NCBI RefSeq assembly: GCF_954871325.1
Contig: NC_088776.1
Span: forward strand, 9,679,985-9,743,984
DNA: 64,000 nucleotides
Direction: 5' to 3'
DNA from: Gordionus sp. m RMFG-2023
Taxonomy: Eukaryota > Nematomorpha > Gordioida > Chordodea > Parachordodidae
Shown here: positions 52,189 to 63,513 of the stretch, piece after piece
How the letters are laid out: every line of letters starts with the position of its first letter
Position numbering within the stretch: position 1 is the stretch's first letter
Notes under the pieces: generated by a model
What the model saw: only the letters and a program-made list of their open reading frames with translations
Told to the model about the DNA's origin: nothing
The model's database searches: none
Translations under genes and position numbers: made by a program

Positions 52189-52237
52189 TTCCCCCCCCCC
52201 TCCTTTACCTTCTCTATAGCGAATTCCTGCGTACGCG
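52189..52237. mobile_element. V-family right end
   Basis: Ten C, then TCCTTTACCTTCTCTATAGC and GAATTCCTGCGTACGCGTCT, a worn V terminus as at 10700-10735. Confidence 0.55.
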
Positions 52238-52872
52238 TCTGCAATCAAATTAATTAATGTTTTATAATTCTGAAAAATTGTTAGATTAAAAAAAATAAGG
52301 TTACAACTTTCCTACAAATTATTTAGGGATTTTTAAAGTTAGATTTATAAATCTAAACAATAAAGCTTGCTAATTAATTATAAATCTATAAAATTTCCTT
52401 TCAAAATTAAAGATGTTACGAAATTATTTATAAATTAATATGGATATATTAAATTTATCATTATTTTCGAATAATTTGATTTAAATATTATTTAAAAATA
52501 ATTAAATATAATATTCTTATTTTGTTTGCATCTAATATCAAAGTATTAGATTTTACTAGGTCTTATTCCTATTGTTAATACTTTATTTTTCTAGTATCCA
52601 TGAGACTTATAATCCTTTAAAAAATTTTTTGTATAATAGATAAAATAATAATAAAAAATAAATTCAATTTTTTAAAAAAATGATCAATTAGTTAATATAG
52701 TATTTCTATCTATGTGCCTCGTAAGATAAAGGAAAGTAGATGGAGAAACAATTATGATAGGAAACTATTCAGATGAAGAATAAAATAAGAAGCTAAATGG
52801 TTCAAAATATTTCTACCCAATTCTAAGATTAATCGCCTTTTTTTTGTTAAATTTAATTTATATATACATATA

Positions 52873-53870
52873 GAGTCTAGACATTATCTTACCGAATTAA
52901 ATTCCTTTTAGAAAAATTATTATTTGGGAGATTAAAAATGATAGAAATGGAAAAAAAGGAAGAACATTTTAATTATAATTATTTTTTATTTATATGTTAT
53001 AGTATATACTGCAATGGGGGGATTTTTAGCTAAAAAGCCCGCCCACTCGTTGTTAGAAAATTTTTTTTAACCCTTCCGCCCAATGTTTAAAACTTATTTT
53101 AATGGCTGGCAACTCTTTATTTATTTATATTAATGTTTTAATTAAACATATATTATATGCAATAACATGAAATGAAACTATTATTTTTAATAAATTGAAG
53201 TCTGTTCTGCTCATTTCGCCTGAAAATTATTAAAAATTTACCTGCCCAAGCCCGCCCACTACCTAAAATTTTTCTAACCCCCCCCCCGTCACCCGCCCAT
53301 TGTTAAAAATATTTTAGAAAACCCGACTACGCTCACCCAAAGTATGGGCGGGAGTAGGCGGGCGGGCTAAAGATCGGCACAATGCAGACCTCTTAGTATA
53401 TATTTGCTCAGACATTTTTGACCAATACGGCTTCAGATTCTTATTTTTTAAAACAAGTAAAATCTATAAGTATATCATAAAAAATTTTACAGGTATCAAT
53501 ATTGGATCTCAATGGTTAGATGACTTTACTATCCGGGATTGAGTTTTTAAGGAATATATAGGTTATGTATCTACAGTCTAGACATTATCTTACCGAATTA
53601 TAAATTCCTTCTAGGAAGTGTCTTATTAATTTTCATAGGGAGATTCAAAATGATAGCAATGAAAAAAAAGAAGGAATATTTTAATTAAAATTAAAATTCT
53701 AATTATTTTATATTTATATTATATAGTTATATATATCTGTTCAGACATTTTCTACCGATATGACTTACTATTCTTATTTGTTTAAAAACTAACTATATTA
53801 TAAAAATATTACAGGGGTCAATATAGGATCTCAATGGATATATAACTTTACTAACCGCGATTATTCCAGG
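52873..53870. repeat. ~300-bp tandem duplication split by a MITE
   Basis: TCTAGACATTATCTTACCGA occurs at 52876 and again at 53576. The following sequence runs in parallel through GGGAGATTMAAAATGATAG, TCAGACATTTT and GGATCTCAATGG. The first copy is longer because of the 386-bp element at 53008. Confidence 0.88.
53008..53393. mobile_element. hAT-type MITE with CCCGCCC arms and 8-bp duplication
   Basis: Flanked by TAGTATAT (53000-53007 and 53394-53401), which is uninterrupted in spirit in the second duplicate copy. The right end reads GGCACAATGCAGACCTCT; the left ACTGCAATGGGGGGATTTTT has lost about five terminal bases. The arms hold AAGCCCGCCCACT and the inverted GGCGGGCGGGCT. No coding sequence. 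Confidence 0.85.
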
Positions 53871-53892
53871 TTTGAGGGATAGATATGTGGCA

Positions 53893-54165
53893 AGTTAATC
53901 TGGAACAATGGTGTATATATTACTAGATTGGCTATTCATTTATTAAATGCCTTTAAAAATGTCCATACATAGAAAGTAAGCTGTAGCGCCATTTTATGGT
54001 TTGTGTGTCGATTAAATTACACTATGGGCATTCATTTAATTATAAATAAAGACAATAATCGAAGTGTAAACCACAAAATGGCGCTACAGCTGACTCCTGT
54101 ACTTAGACACTTTTAATTAATGAATCGCCCTATCTAGTAGGATATATGCATCATTGATCTGGAAT
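53893..54165. mobile_element. Long hairpin (foldback) element
   Basis: About 270 bp that fold on themselves. AGCTGTAGCGCCATTTTATG at 53979 pairs with CAAAATGGCGCTACAGCT near 54074. Outer arms pair through TACTAGATTGGCTATTCATT and its near complement around 54120. The loop is about 50 nt. No frame is present. Confidence 0.85.
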
Positions 54166-54169
54166 AGGT

Positions 54170-55070
54170 TTATACTAATAAGGAAATCTCCCGTTGTGAT
54201 TTGGAATCTCATTTTTAATTTACTTGAAGGCAATTTATAAATTTTGGAAAAATCTGATTTTACCAAAAATAAATTCCAGCATGTCTACACAGTATTATTT
54301 TGCCTAAGTTTTTTTTTATAAATTTAGATGAAAGATCTATAATATAAAAATTAATATAAATTATGATTAGCTCAAAATTTCACGAGAAATTTTACAGATA
54401 AGTACTCTATATATGCTGGAAAGATTAGATTGCTCCAATTTAAATAAATCATTAATTTAAATTTAGGAATATAAAAAAATTTTAAATTGATAAATATATT
54501 CATTTAAAATTATTTGCATGTTTGTTATAATCAAAATAAGATATAAATATGAATTAATAGAATCATCTTACTTCGGGACCTACCATCAACATTCCTTCTA
54601 ATTTTATAAATGCCATTTGTATCAATAATAATTTTTGTTTTATAATTTTTAAAAAATGTCAGATTAAAAAAATTTTGAACTTTTTTAAAATCCCTTATTG
54701 GGTTTTTTAAAGCTTTATTTATTATTAATCAATAAAGTTTGCCCTTTAATTTTGTTACTTTTGGCATGCCAAAACAGATTTGCCTCTTTAAAATTTTTTT
54801 AAATCTTTTTAAAATATTCTTCAATGATGTAACATAAATATTCATATAAGGTTTATCCACTCTTATGCAATAATACTTCAGTATTTAGGTATCTTTAACT
54901 TCTCGCTATAAAACTTTGAATTTATGGGAAGAGTTTTAAGATAAGGAAGTATGGGCATGTATATTATATTTAACGATATTTTATATATTTCACCATTATT
55001 TTATTTTTAGTATACAAAAATTTTTCGTTATACATGTTTATACACAGAGTTCTAATTGAACGGATATTAT
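54170..55070. other. A+T-rich spacer
   Basis: No support for any gene or element end. Confidence 0.4.
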
Positions 55071-55079
55071 TTTTGTTTT

Positions 55080-56080
55080 AGCAATATGTCTGTCAATTCT
55101 AAAAATAATTAAATAAAATTCTATAGATTGAGAGTTAGATAAATTATTAATGTTCTGCAAATTTCATTGAATTCTATTAACAGGGTCCTAGGTTATGCTC
55201 ATTCTAGGTTGGATAAACAAAATTGGAACTTTCCAAAATAATTCATTTAAAAAAATTTTTTTTTTTTAAACTTGACAATTCTACAAATACATGAAACCAT
55301 CAACAGTTAAAATTAATTGAGTCAAATGTTGTATACCAATCGATTGGCTGCAACTTAACTCATTAAAACTGCAACATATATATCGTTTTGCAGATTTACC
55401 AGTGGAGTTACTGTAAACAGCCTTACATTCGTGAGTTATATGAAAGGAACTAAAACTGAGGATATTTTCATAGAAGTAGTTTGTTAGCACCAGATGAGCA
55501 ATCTTATTGGCATCGATTAGGTTCTGGGCTTGTTTCCTTCTTAAACACGTCAGCTGAAGACCTTTGTGGATAATCCGAAAGCAATTGAAGTTTACAAAAT
55601 ACTAATTTCTCGAGATATTTTACTAATTGTTCTGTGGGTGCCAAGTCGGCCTTCTTTGCTCAATAAGACTATTTCAACAGAATTAACACTTTCCATAGTA
55701 CGCTCACCATCATACCGCTTTTCTGCTGATCCGGAAACATCAATTTTTGCAATCAATAGATTCAAGATGCGATTTACCAGTTTCTGGTAAGTTAAGAAAT
55801 TCCTTCAAAAACCTTTCTCTGTAATATTTTTATTGTCTTAAGATTTTAATTAACCTCAGATTATCTTTGCTGATTACAATTTTTTTTAAAAATAATCGCT
55901 GCTTGAATGTAAAGTTTAATAGAAAATAAAATATGAATTTTTACATGTTATAAGGTTCGAATTATGTCTGCTTAACTTTGAATGTGCCTAACTTTAGAGC
56001 CGGTTGTTAGAATTTTTGTGTTTTAACAGCTAATCTAAAATACGAAATTTATAAATATTATAGTAAATTCTTAAAAAATT
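55080..56080 (-). mobile_element. Mariner/Tc1-like transposon fossil with long inverted ends
   Basis: The minus strand of 55800-55276 carries the 5' half of a mariner-type transposase. One frame reads MESVNSVEIVLLSKEGRLGT then HRTISKISREISI, the second helix-turn-helix region. A shifted frame continues FRIIHKGLQLTCLRRKQAQ, then NLIDANKIAHLVLTNYF. These match the consensus GTHRTxREIxxxTGI...RIIHKDLQLKCxKRRRAQELT of this group. The DDE catalytic part is not recognisable. The left arm (55080-55260) and right arm (55860-56060) share an inverted sequence around TTTATCCAAC/ATGTGCCTAACTTTAGA, also seen at 48290-48840. At least two frame changes break the gene. A+T is lower here than around it. Confidence 0.75.
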
Positions 56081-56339
56081 AAACAAATTATTTATGATAT
56101 ATTCTTATTTATAAAAAGTAAGGTTGTTAAAAGAGATCGATAGTCTTAGAGGGAAGAGATATAAAAGTCTTAATTGTCATTAGAAAAAAATTTAGATATA
56201 TAGATGTTAAAATTGTGATGGCCGGAAAATTTGTACAACTTTTTAAAAATTTTAACGGACCCTACCGGGTAAAGGAAAAAAAAAATTTAACAAGCCTGGC
56301 CGGATCTGGGAATTTTGTAAAAAATTATTGATGAGCTGA

Positions 56340-56395
56340 AACGGGTTGGCACGAGTACTTCGCTGCGAAATTCGCACTAACTATGAACGCAGTGT
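56340..56395. mobile_element. Z-family right end
   Basis: GAGTACTTCGCTGCGAAATT followed by CGCACTAACTATGAACGCAG matches the right arm of the Z copies at 42540 and 49070. No left arm was found. Confidence 0.5.
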
Positions 56396-57199
56396 CAGTC
56401 AGAGATGTACCGATACTGATAACTTAAGCTTATCCATGCTAAAACATTTTAATGTTGAAACATACACTAAATTACATTAAATTAAAAATATTTTTGGTTG
56501 TTATTTATATTTTAAAATACTATATCTTGATGAAAGAAATTTTTATAAAATATAGAATATGTAAAAAAAAACGATCCTGACCTTCAAAGGGCTAGATTAA
56601 GAGATTGAATATTGACATTCAAATTGAAAAGTATTTTGAATTGAAATTATTAACTTATAAAATGCAGCGGAAAATTTAAAAAAAAAAGCATTGAATGAAA
56701 AACACGTTATTACGATTTAATTATTTTTTGATAATACAGCAATTGTAATTTATTTATAATGGGATTGAGATGGAAAGTCATAAAAATATAATTTTAAAAC
56801 CGATAAAGTTTATGGAGGAAAAAGCCACCCAAAAGTGTACTATCCTGAAATTATATTATAATATTTAAAAATTATGATTTGTTATATTAGTAGTACTGCT
56901 GCTAACTTATCGATTTATTCCCAAGAGTAAAGTTATTTTTTTTAAACGCCTTTAGAATTAAAACGTTTATATTTTATTCATAATTTTTATTTCTTTCTTT
57001 CAAATTTTATTTTTTCCTATATAAATGGATGGGGAAACCTTTTAAGAAAATATGTGACAAATTGGAGACTTGTTTGTAATTCGTAAGTTGTAATTATTTA
57101 AATTTATAAAACTTTATAAATAGGGAATTTTAATAATAACATTTTGCTAATTTATTTTATTTTGTTATAATATTTAATTTAAATTTATTAATCAAAAAT
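56396..57199. other. A+T-rich spacer
   Basis: Nothing beyond low-complexity A+T sequence. Confidence 0.4.
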
Positions 57200-57222
57200 A
57201 CCCCCCCCCCCCCCCCCCCCCT
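57200..57222. repeat. Poly-C tract
   Basis: About 22 consecutive C in A+T-rich DNA, without the TTGGCTACG terminus that follows such tracts in V elements. A second C-rich tract lies at 57648-57668. Confidence 0.95.
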
Positions 57223-57668
57223 TTTTATTATAAAAAACATTACAATTTTTTTACTTTATTTCATAGATGAATAAAATATACTCTTAAACTTTACACTTAA
57301 ATTTATTTTTTTTAAAAAAATATTAAGAAATGATGTTTTAAAATGAAAAATGGTTTACTTTTTTCCCCATTTGTCTTTAACTTATTCTTCGAACATTTAT
57401 TATATATAAAACGACTTAGAAATTACTATTATTTAGAAGAATTTTAAAAAAATTATCTCCCAAAATTACTAATTAAAAAGTATTGTAATTAAAAAGTATT
57501 TGCAATTAAAAAAAATATTGATTGTCATGACTAAAAATTTATTTTAGAGATTATTATATTATCTTATGCTGATAACCAAAGAAGATATCTTATCTCGTTG
57601 CCCCAATTTCTATAGGCAAAGAAATTATTGCTTTTAAAAATCTCACTCCCCCCCCCCCCCCTCTCTCC

Positions 57669-58231
57669 CCTTTTAAAGCTTAAAGAATCACCTTTCATCC
57701 ACAATCATTAAAAGTTTTTTTTTTGAAGTTATTAAAAAGTTTTGATTTTCAGATTTATAATTATTATAATTGCCAAATTATCTTTTTATTGTTATATTAA
57801 ATTAAATTTATTTAAAAAATATATATTATACAAAAAATAAATAAATAACAAAATAAAAATTTATGGAAAAATTAAAAATCCAATAAAAAATTATGAATTT
57901 TTGTATTTTATATTTTATATATATTTTTTAAATATTTAAAAATTATTATTTTTTATTAAAACGATAACAATAATTTTTTTTTATAAATGTCATATTTATA
58001 TAAATTTCTATATAATTCTTGTTAAAGCCTAATTTATATTTTAATTAAAAAAAAAAGAATTTCTAAGAAATTCAACATTTTTCAAAATATTACAATTCTA
58101 AATAATTCATTAATTCTTTGGATCGAGCTAGATATCAATCTGTGCATATAGAAAGTCAGCAGATATATGATTATGATACAATATATTTTACTTAAAATAT
58201 TTTAAATTAGAATTTAAAATTTAAAAGTTTT
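57669..58231. other. A+T-rich spacer
   Basis: No gene or element end recognised. Confidence 0.4.
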
Positions 58232-58391
<160 letters not shown>

Positions 58392-58542
58392 GAAGAATAA
58401 AGAAAATGAAGAATGAAATAAATAATTCTCCGTTCATCAAAAAGGAGTATCAATTAGGCTTGTCTAAATGTTTTTAATTCAAAAAGTAAATTTATTTATA
58501 GAAGGCTTCAATATTATAGGTCTGAAATTAAATTTTTATTAA

Positions 58543-58705
58543 AAAAACCCGCCCTATTAAAAGTTTTGTTTGACCCACTAGCCCAACTCACCCAATGCTT
58601 AAAAATGATTTGGTTTGTTCGACTTTTACGTATTGTATTCGAATTTTGAACTTATAAAGTATGCAATGCAATATTACGAAATGTTGCAGACCTCTACCAC
58701 ATGCG
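58543..58705. mobile_element. Worn relative of the CCCGCCC MITE
   Basis: AAAAAACCCGCCCTATTAAA at the left and GAAATGTTGCAGACCTCT at the right match the interior and right end of the element at 53008-53393. Confidence 0.6.
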
Positions 58706-58793
58706 ACCTTTCGGTCAGGGGTATGTCCTTAAACATTATATATTTTCAGATTAGTAATTATATTTAAATACATTAGTTCAATATCATAATTGA

Positions 58794-58946
58794 CAGGGGT
58801 ACCACTAGTCTTTACAATCTCAGGGGGCTCAAAAATTTTTAAAAAATATTTTTAAATTGACCCTTTTTTTGGTATAATTTTTTAAAACCCTAACCTTTCA
58901 GGAGGCTCGCGCTCCTGTGCGCCCTCTCTCTCTAGTGACGCTACCG
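58794..58946. mobile_element. 153-bp hAT MITE with perfect 8-bp duplication
   Basis: Ends CAGGGGTACCACTAG and CTAGTGACGCTACCG, flanked by ATAATTGA on both sides (58786-58793 and 58947-58954). It shares CTCAGGGGGCTCA and GGCTCGCGCTCCTGTGCGCC with the termini of the 2.9-kb element at 8518-11449, so it looks like an internally deleted relative. Confidence 0.92.
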
Positions 58947-58954
58947 ATAATTGA

Positions 58955-60607
58955 GATTTTTCTTGAAATTCTTTTTACCAATCAAAATAATATCTTGTTC
59001 GATTTGTTTATATCAAAAAATTTAAACTTATCAAAAAATCTTTACCATTTTATATAAACAATTTTCTTTCAGCTATTAAAAATATATATATTTTATAGAT
59101 TCTTATATAAGTAATTTAACCGGCGCAATAAAAATATTTATATCAGTATTGGTACATTTTTTGTAATATAAATCACGGGTGTCATTAGTTAAAATCTTAA
59201 TTTATTAGTTTACAAAAGTAAAGGCAAAATACAAAATTTTAATTCTCATGGCACCTACCCTTCTGCAAAAGGAATTGTGAGGTAGTCCTATTATGCTTCT
59301 ACTTAAAAGCTAAGTTTTTTAAAAATCATTTTTGTTATGATTAACAAGTGGTAATAAATGTTTTAGCGATTTTGAATTGGTCTAATCTTTAAAAAAATGG
59401 TCAAAAATAAAAAGATTTTAGGTGTATTAAATACTTCCCTCACACCCTCCCCCTTTACCCTTTAAATAATTTAAATGTGATTAGTGATTTTTTGATTAGT
59501 TGTTAGGTAACAAATTTCTATAAAATATTTAGAAATTTTATTAAAATTTATTACTTTTTTTTTACATAAAATAATTAAAAATTATTATTTGTATTTTTGA
59601 GAAAAAATGTTTTCAGATATTAAAAAAAATGTTTACTTTATCAATTTTTTTTTTGTAAAAAGGTGGGAAGAGAGTGAGGTGTGAAAAAAAAACTCGAGAA
59701 AGGCAAAAATGAGGCATCAAAGTCAGGATCACGAAATCGTGAAATAGAGCAACCCCGATAAATTTTAGCGAAATTCTGAATGACAAAGGTTTTTTAGGGA
59801 GACTATTAAAGATACTAGAGGTTGACGCGGTAATAAAAAATTAAAAAATCTTTTCGCAAAATTTGATAATTAAATTATCTAGATATAAATGTCATTAATT
59901 GACGGGAAAGGGATGATTTTTTTTTCTTCTTCTTATTATTTTTTAGTTATTAATCATATCAACATCAATTATGCATTTTAAATAAAGATAGCACTCCAGA
60001 TAAATAACAATTAAATATTAGATACCTTTATATGGTAGATGATTAGATTTTGACAAAAAAAATAGGTTTAGGGAATACAGTTGATAAGAGAGCATAATTT
60101 GGCAAGACCGAAAAAAAAGATATTAAAATTAAGAATTACACACTATATTACACAATTAATTATTTATGAAATAATTTGTACTTATGTTTATAAAAAATAA
60201 ATTTATTTATGAAATAAGTAAGTATATCTCACTGTTTCCATCTTATAAAATCAATCCATCGCCGAAGTTGATGATTTATTTTTTTATGCGATAAAAATCT
60301 TAAAAATATCGATGTATATATATATAGTTAAGATACCGAGTTTGAAAAAAAAAAAAATTTGAAGATTTTTTTTGAAGAACAGTTTTTTTTTTGATTAAAT
60401 TTTAACTAAAAATGCCAAAATCTTTTTTAAATATATCTTTTTATAAATATATCTTTTGTAATTTTCACGCATAAAAAATCTTATGAAATCAATATAAAAA
60501 AAAAGAAAGATTTTTATTTTTCAAACTCTTCATTTTTTACGATAAAAATATAATAAATAAAGAACTTTAGCCATAATTTGAAAATAAACGATTTATTTTC
60601 GTGTATG
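58955..60607. other. A+T-rich spacer
   Basis: Low-complexity A+T DNA. A patch at 59690-59770 (CGAGAAAGGCAAAAATGAGG) is a little richer in G+C but gives no frame or repeat. Confidence 0.4.
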
Positions 60608-60615
60608 ATATTTAC

Positions 60616-61514
60616 TAGTGCTGTAAATGTTACTTCTTCAAAAAAGAAACACGTTATTCGTTACATTTGAGAAAGCGTTACCATTACTCGCTACAATGTG
60701 GAAAAACAGGAACGCGTTATTCTCTAGTTAAATTCTTCCCCATAGATAATTATAATAAAATTATTCAAAAATAAAATACGCAATTGAATTTCAAAATTTT
60801 GATCCGATAAACAAGAACGCTTGATTCTCAATGCAGCGTTCTGTGCTAAACTCGCGTTCAACATGCGGAGAGAATGGGAGGGTTGTTTTATATTTAATAT
60901 AAATTAATTGAGGGAATTTATTAAAAATATTTAAATAATGATCTTTACTTTTTAAAAAAAAACTTATTAGATCATCTTCACAAGAATCTTCATTCAGATC
61001 CCCAACAATTTTTAAAAAAAATCTGAATAGGACACGATCTACACTTACAAAGTGAAATTTAGTACCCTTAATTTTTTTCATTATTAAATCATTTCCATCT
61101 GAAGAAATAGGTTCTATGGTGATATATTATTATTTTTTAACAATATTAGAGAATATAAATTAAAATATCTTGATCGATTCAATATTAATCCGAATAACAA
61201 ACTTTGACTTGTATAAATTTCAACTATAAAAATTAATAAATAAATTAAAAATGAAGATTGGTTTATCTTGAAATTAAAAAGTAAGCTTACTTTATGTATA
61301 AAATTTAAAAAAAAATGTAATATTAATGATAAAATAAAATAAATTTTTTCCATATTTTTTTTAAGAAACAATTTAAAGTTAACGAGTAACATTTTTTGCG
61401 TTACCGCTACCCAAAAATAAAGAAACTAGTAACTTATTACCTTTTGAAATAAGTAACGAATGGCGATCCTTTTCCTCAAAAAAGAGTATTTATCGACGTT
61501 ACTTTGCAGCACTT
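60616..61514 (-). mobile_element. hAT transposon, internally deleted, with 8-bp duplication
   Basis: 899 bp between ATATTTAC (60608-60615) and ATATTTAT (61515-61522), a 7/8 target duplication. Ends are TAGTGCTGTAAATGTTAC and GTTACTTTGCAGCACTT. The minus-strand 96-codon frame at 61081-60791 ends LPFSPHVEREFSTERCIENQ, the hAT C-terminal motif usually LPSSxxVERLFSTAGxI. Only the last part of the transposase remains. Subterminal GTTACTC/CGCGTTATTC motifs repeat near both ends. Confidence 0.88.
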
Positions 61515-61709
61515 ATATTTATTAAAATGTTTTGCTCCAAGTTTTTTTTTAATATTTAATATATTTTTATATGAGAAAACTAATCGTAAACTGAATTATT
61601 ATCGTCATTTCCCATAAATCATTGATTAAGGAGAAAAAATAAATATGTATTTAAAACATCAACGTTAATATAATTTTTTTTAAATTACCATAAAAATAAC
61701 GATAGATAG

Positions 61710-61874
61710 AGTGTTCAATATTTTATGCAGATAAATATTATGCTGGCCTAAAAGATTTTGCTCATATATGACACAAAGGGTTGGACATCTATTAGTTAAA
61801 TCTCGAAGCATAGGCAAAATATTGTGTTAGCCATTTTTAAAAATCGGCTCAAATCGTGCCGTATAACAATACTA
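61710..61874. mobile_element. M1 copy, left arm shortened
   Basis: GAGTGTTCAATATTTTATGC at the left joins the terminus directly to the inner motif. The right half is typical, with GGGTTGGACATCTATTAG and AAATCGGCTCAAATCGTGCC. Confidence 0.8.
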
Positions 61875-62997
61875 TACAGGAAAGAAATTTCTTTGAATGA
61901 ATGACTTAGAGAAATTTTTTTTTCTTCTGGAAAACAGTGAAGATCCTTATGACCTAAACCATTTCTAGTAAGCCTTTTTTTAAAAAAATTTTAAAAGGAG
62001 CATTTTGCCGAAATCTGGTTCGAGCAGGCAAAGAGCACATCTAATCAAAAACGGATATGAACACAATAATAAATTATTCGTATTTGTTTCTTTTGTAATA
62101 AAAGAATAATCGGCTATTCGTATTCCTAACTAATAGTAAAATGTGATTCGATTACAGGAAGTTACGTCGACGATAGAAAGGTTCATCATTCGATTCGTTA
62201 TTCTTTTTTGAATGGGCCTAGCAAGGTTGAAATTTTTTTGACAATCACGTCATTTATTTTTGCGAATTTATAATAAAAAAGAATAATTTAAAGCTAGTTG
62301 GCTAGAAAAATTCTCTGAAATTTACAAGATATGTTATAATACGATTTTGGGCAAAGTCATGTTTTTATATACGTTTAAAAAAAAATGCGCCGTAAATGAT
62401 TCAAGTAGTTATAAAATTTTTCTAAAAACATATCCGATTATTTCTTTTATTCCATATGAATATACTATATAATCACTTTCACAACCCTTCTTCTTCTTTG
62501 GAGAAAAATAAAGATGTTATAAATTTTGATTATATTGTGGATAATAATTTTATAAACAAATCCAATTTTCAGAGCTGTTCTGTCCAAACCCTTAAAGGCT
62601 TACTTTTAAAAATAAACGCCTCTAAGTTATCGCTATTTTAGCGCGCTAATCATCATTACTCTCTTTCTTCTAGTAGATTTTAAAAAATATTGGACGTTTT
62701 AGCAGTATATATTTTTTTAAATTATTGTCTCCAAATGCATTAATATTTATGTACTAAACAAAACCATGATCACTCTCGAGGACAGGAATTGTATTTATTT
62801 TATAAATAATATAGATGTTTTTCACATATGGAAAATTTCAAATATGTTAAAATTTACCTTTAATGATAAAAATAAAATAGTCATAATTTATAATTTGATT
62901 TATTTTCTAAAAAAAAATTGTATATTTTTATTATTATCTTATTTTTTCTTATCTTACATTCTGACAAAGATAAATTATATAATATTTTGTTTCATAT
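61875..62997. other. A+T-rich DNA with a doubtful short frame
   Basis: The frame at 62456-62641 (61 codons) is entered by a good acceptor-like TTCTTCTTCTTTGGAG at 62487-62502 and could be a terminal exon reading NFQSCSVQTLKGLLLKINAS. It has no donor and no partner, so I do not call it. Nothing else stands out. Confidence 0.3.
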
Positions 62998-63140
62998 AGA
63001 GTTATCTCAAAATTTTTTTTTTCTCGACATGAGTAAAATATTTTAGCTACCACTTAACTTAAGCTAAAAAATAGATGACACTAGAGCTAAGCTACAACAG
63101 TTTTCTTTGACCAGAAGGTGGCCAATTTTGAGATAATTCT
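62998..63140. mobile_element. 143-bp MITE with ~18-bp inverted ends
   Basis: AGAGTTATCTCAAAAT at the left and ATTTTGAGATAATTCT at the right. A TA can be placed on both sides, consistent with a Tc1/mariner-type MITE, about 370 bp before the gene at 63514. Confidence 0.75.
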
Positions 63141-63513
63141 ATTTGAAATAAACATAATTTATTATTTTTATTTAAAAGAAAAATTTCAACCGTGAAAATC
63201 AATTTTTTTTAATATTATTATTTAAACATTGATCAGTTTTATTCAAGGTAACTTAGTTTAAAAAAAAATTATAATAAAATATTACAGCTCTGGGAATTAA
63301 ATAAAAAATCTCTTCATTATATTAATCACTTTATGCTGAGATAAAATGAAGACATTTATGACATTTTTTTTTTGATAAATGATTTATATAGATTTTCTTA
63401 ATAAATCTAGTCTATATTAATCATTCATTGCAAAATTGAATATACTTGTATTATTATTCAAATATTACATATTTCCATAAAGTATATATTACCATATTAT
63501 AGATTAAAGAAGA

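Noticed and set aside
62766-62999. 77-codon plus-strand frame ending in a hydrophobic segment
   Set aside because: Length and composition are within chance for this DNA, and the hydrophobic tail is Phe/Leu/Ile noise from T-rich sequence.
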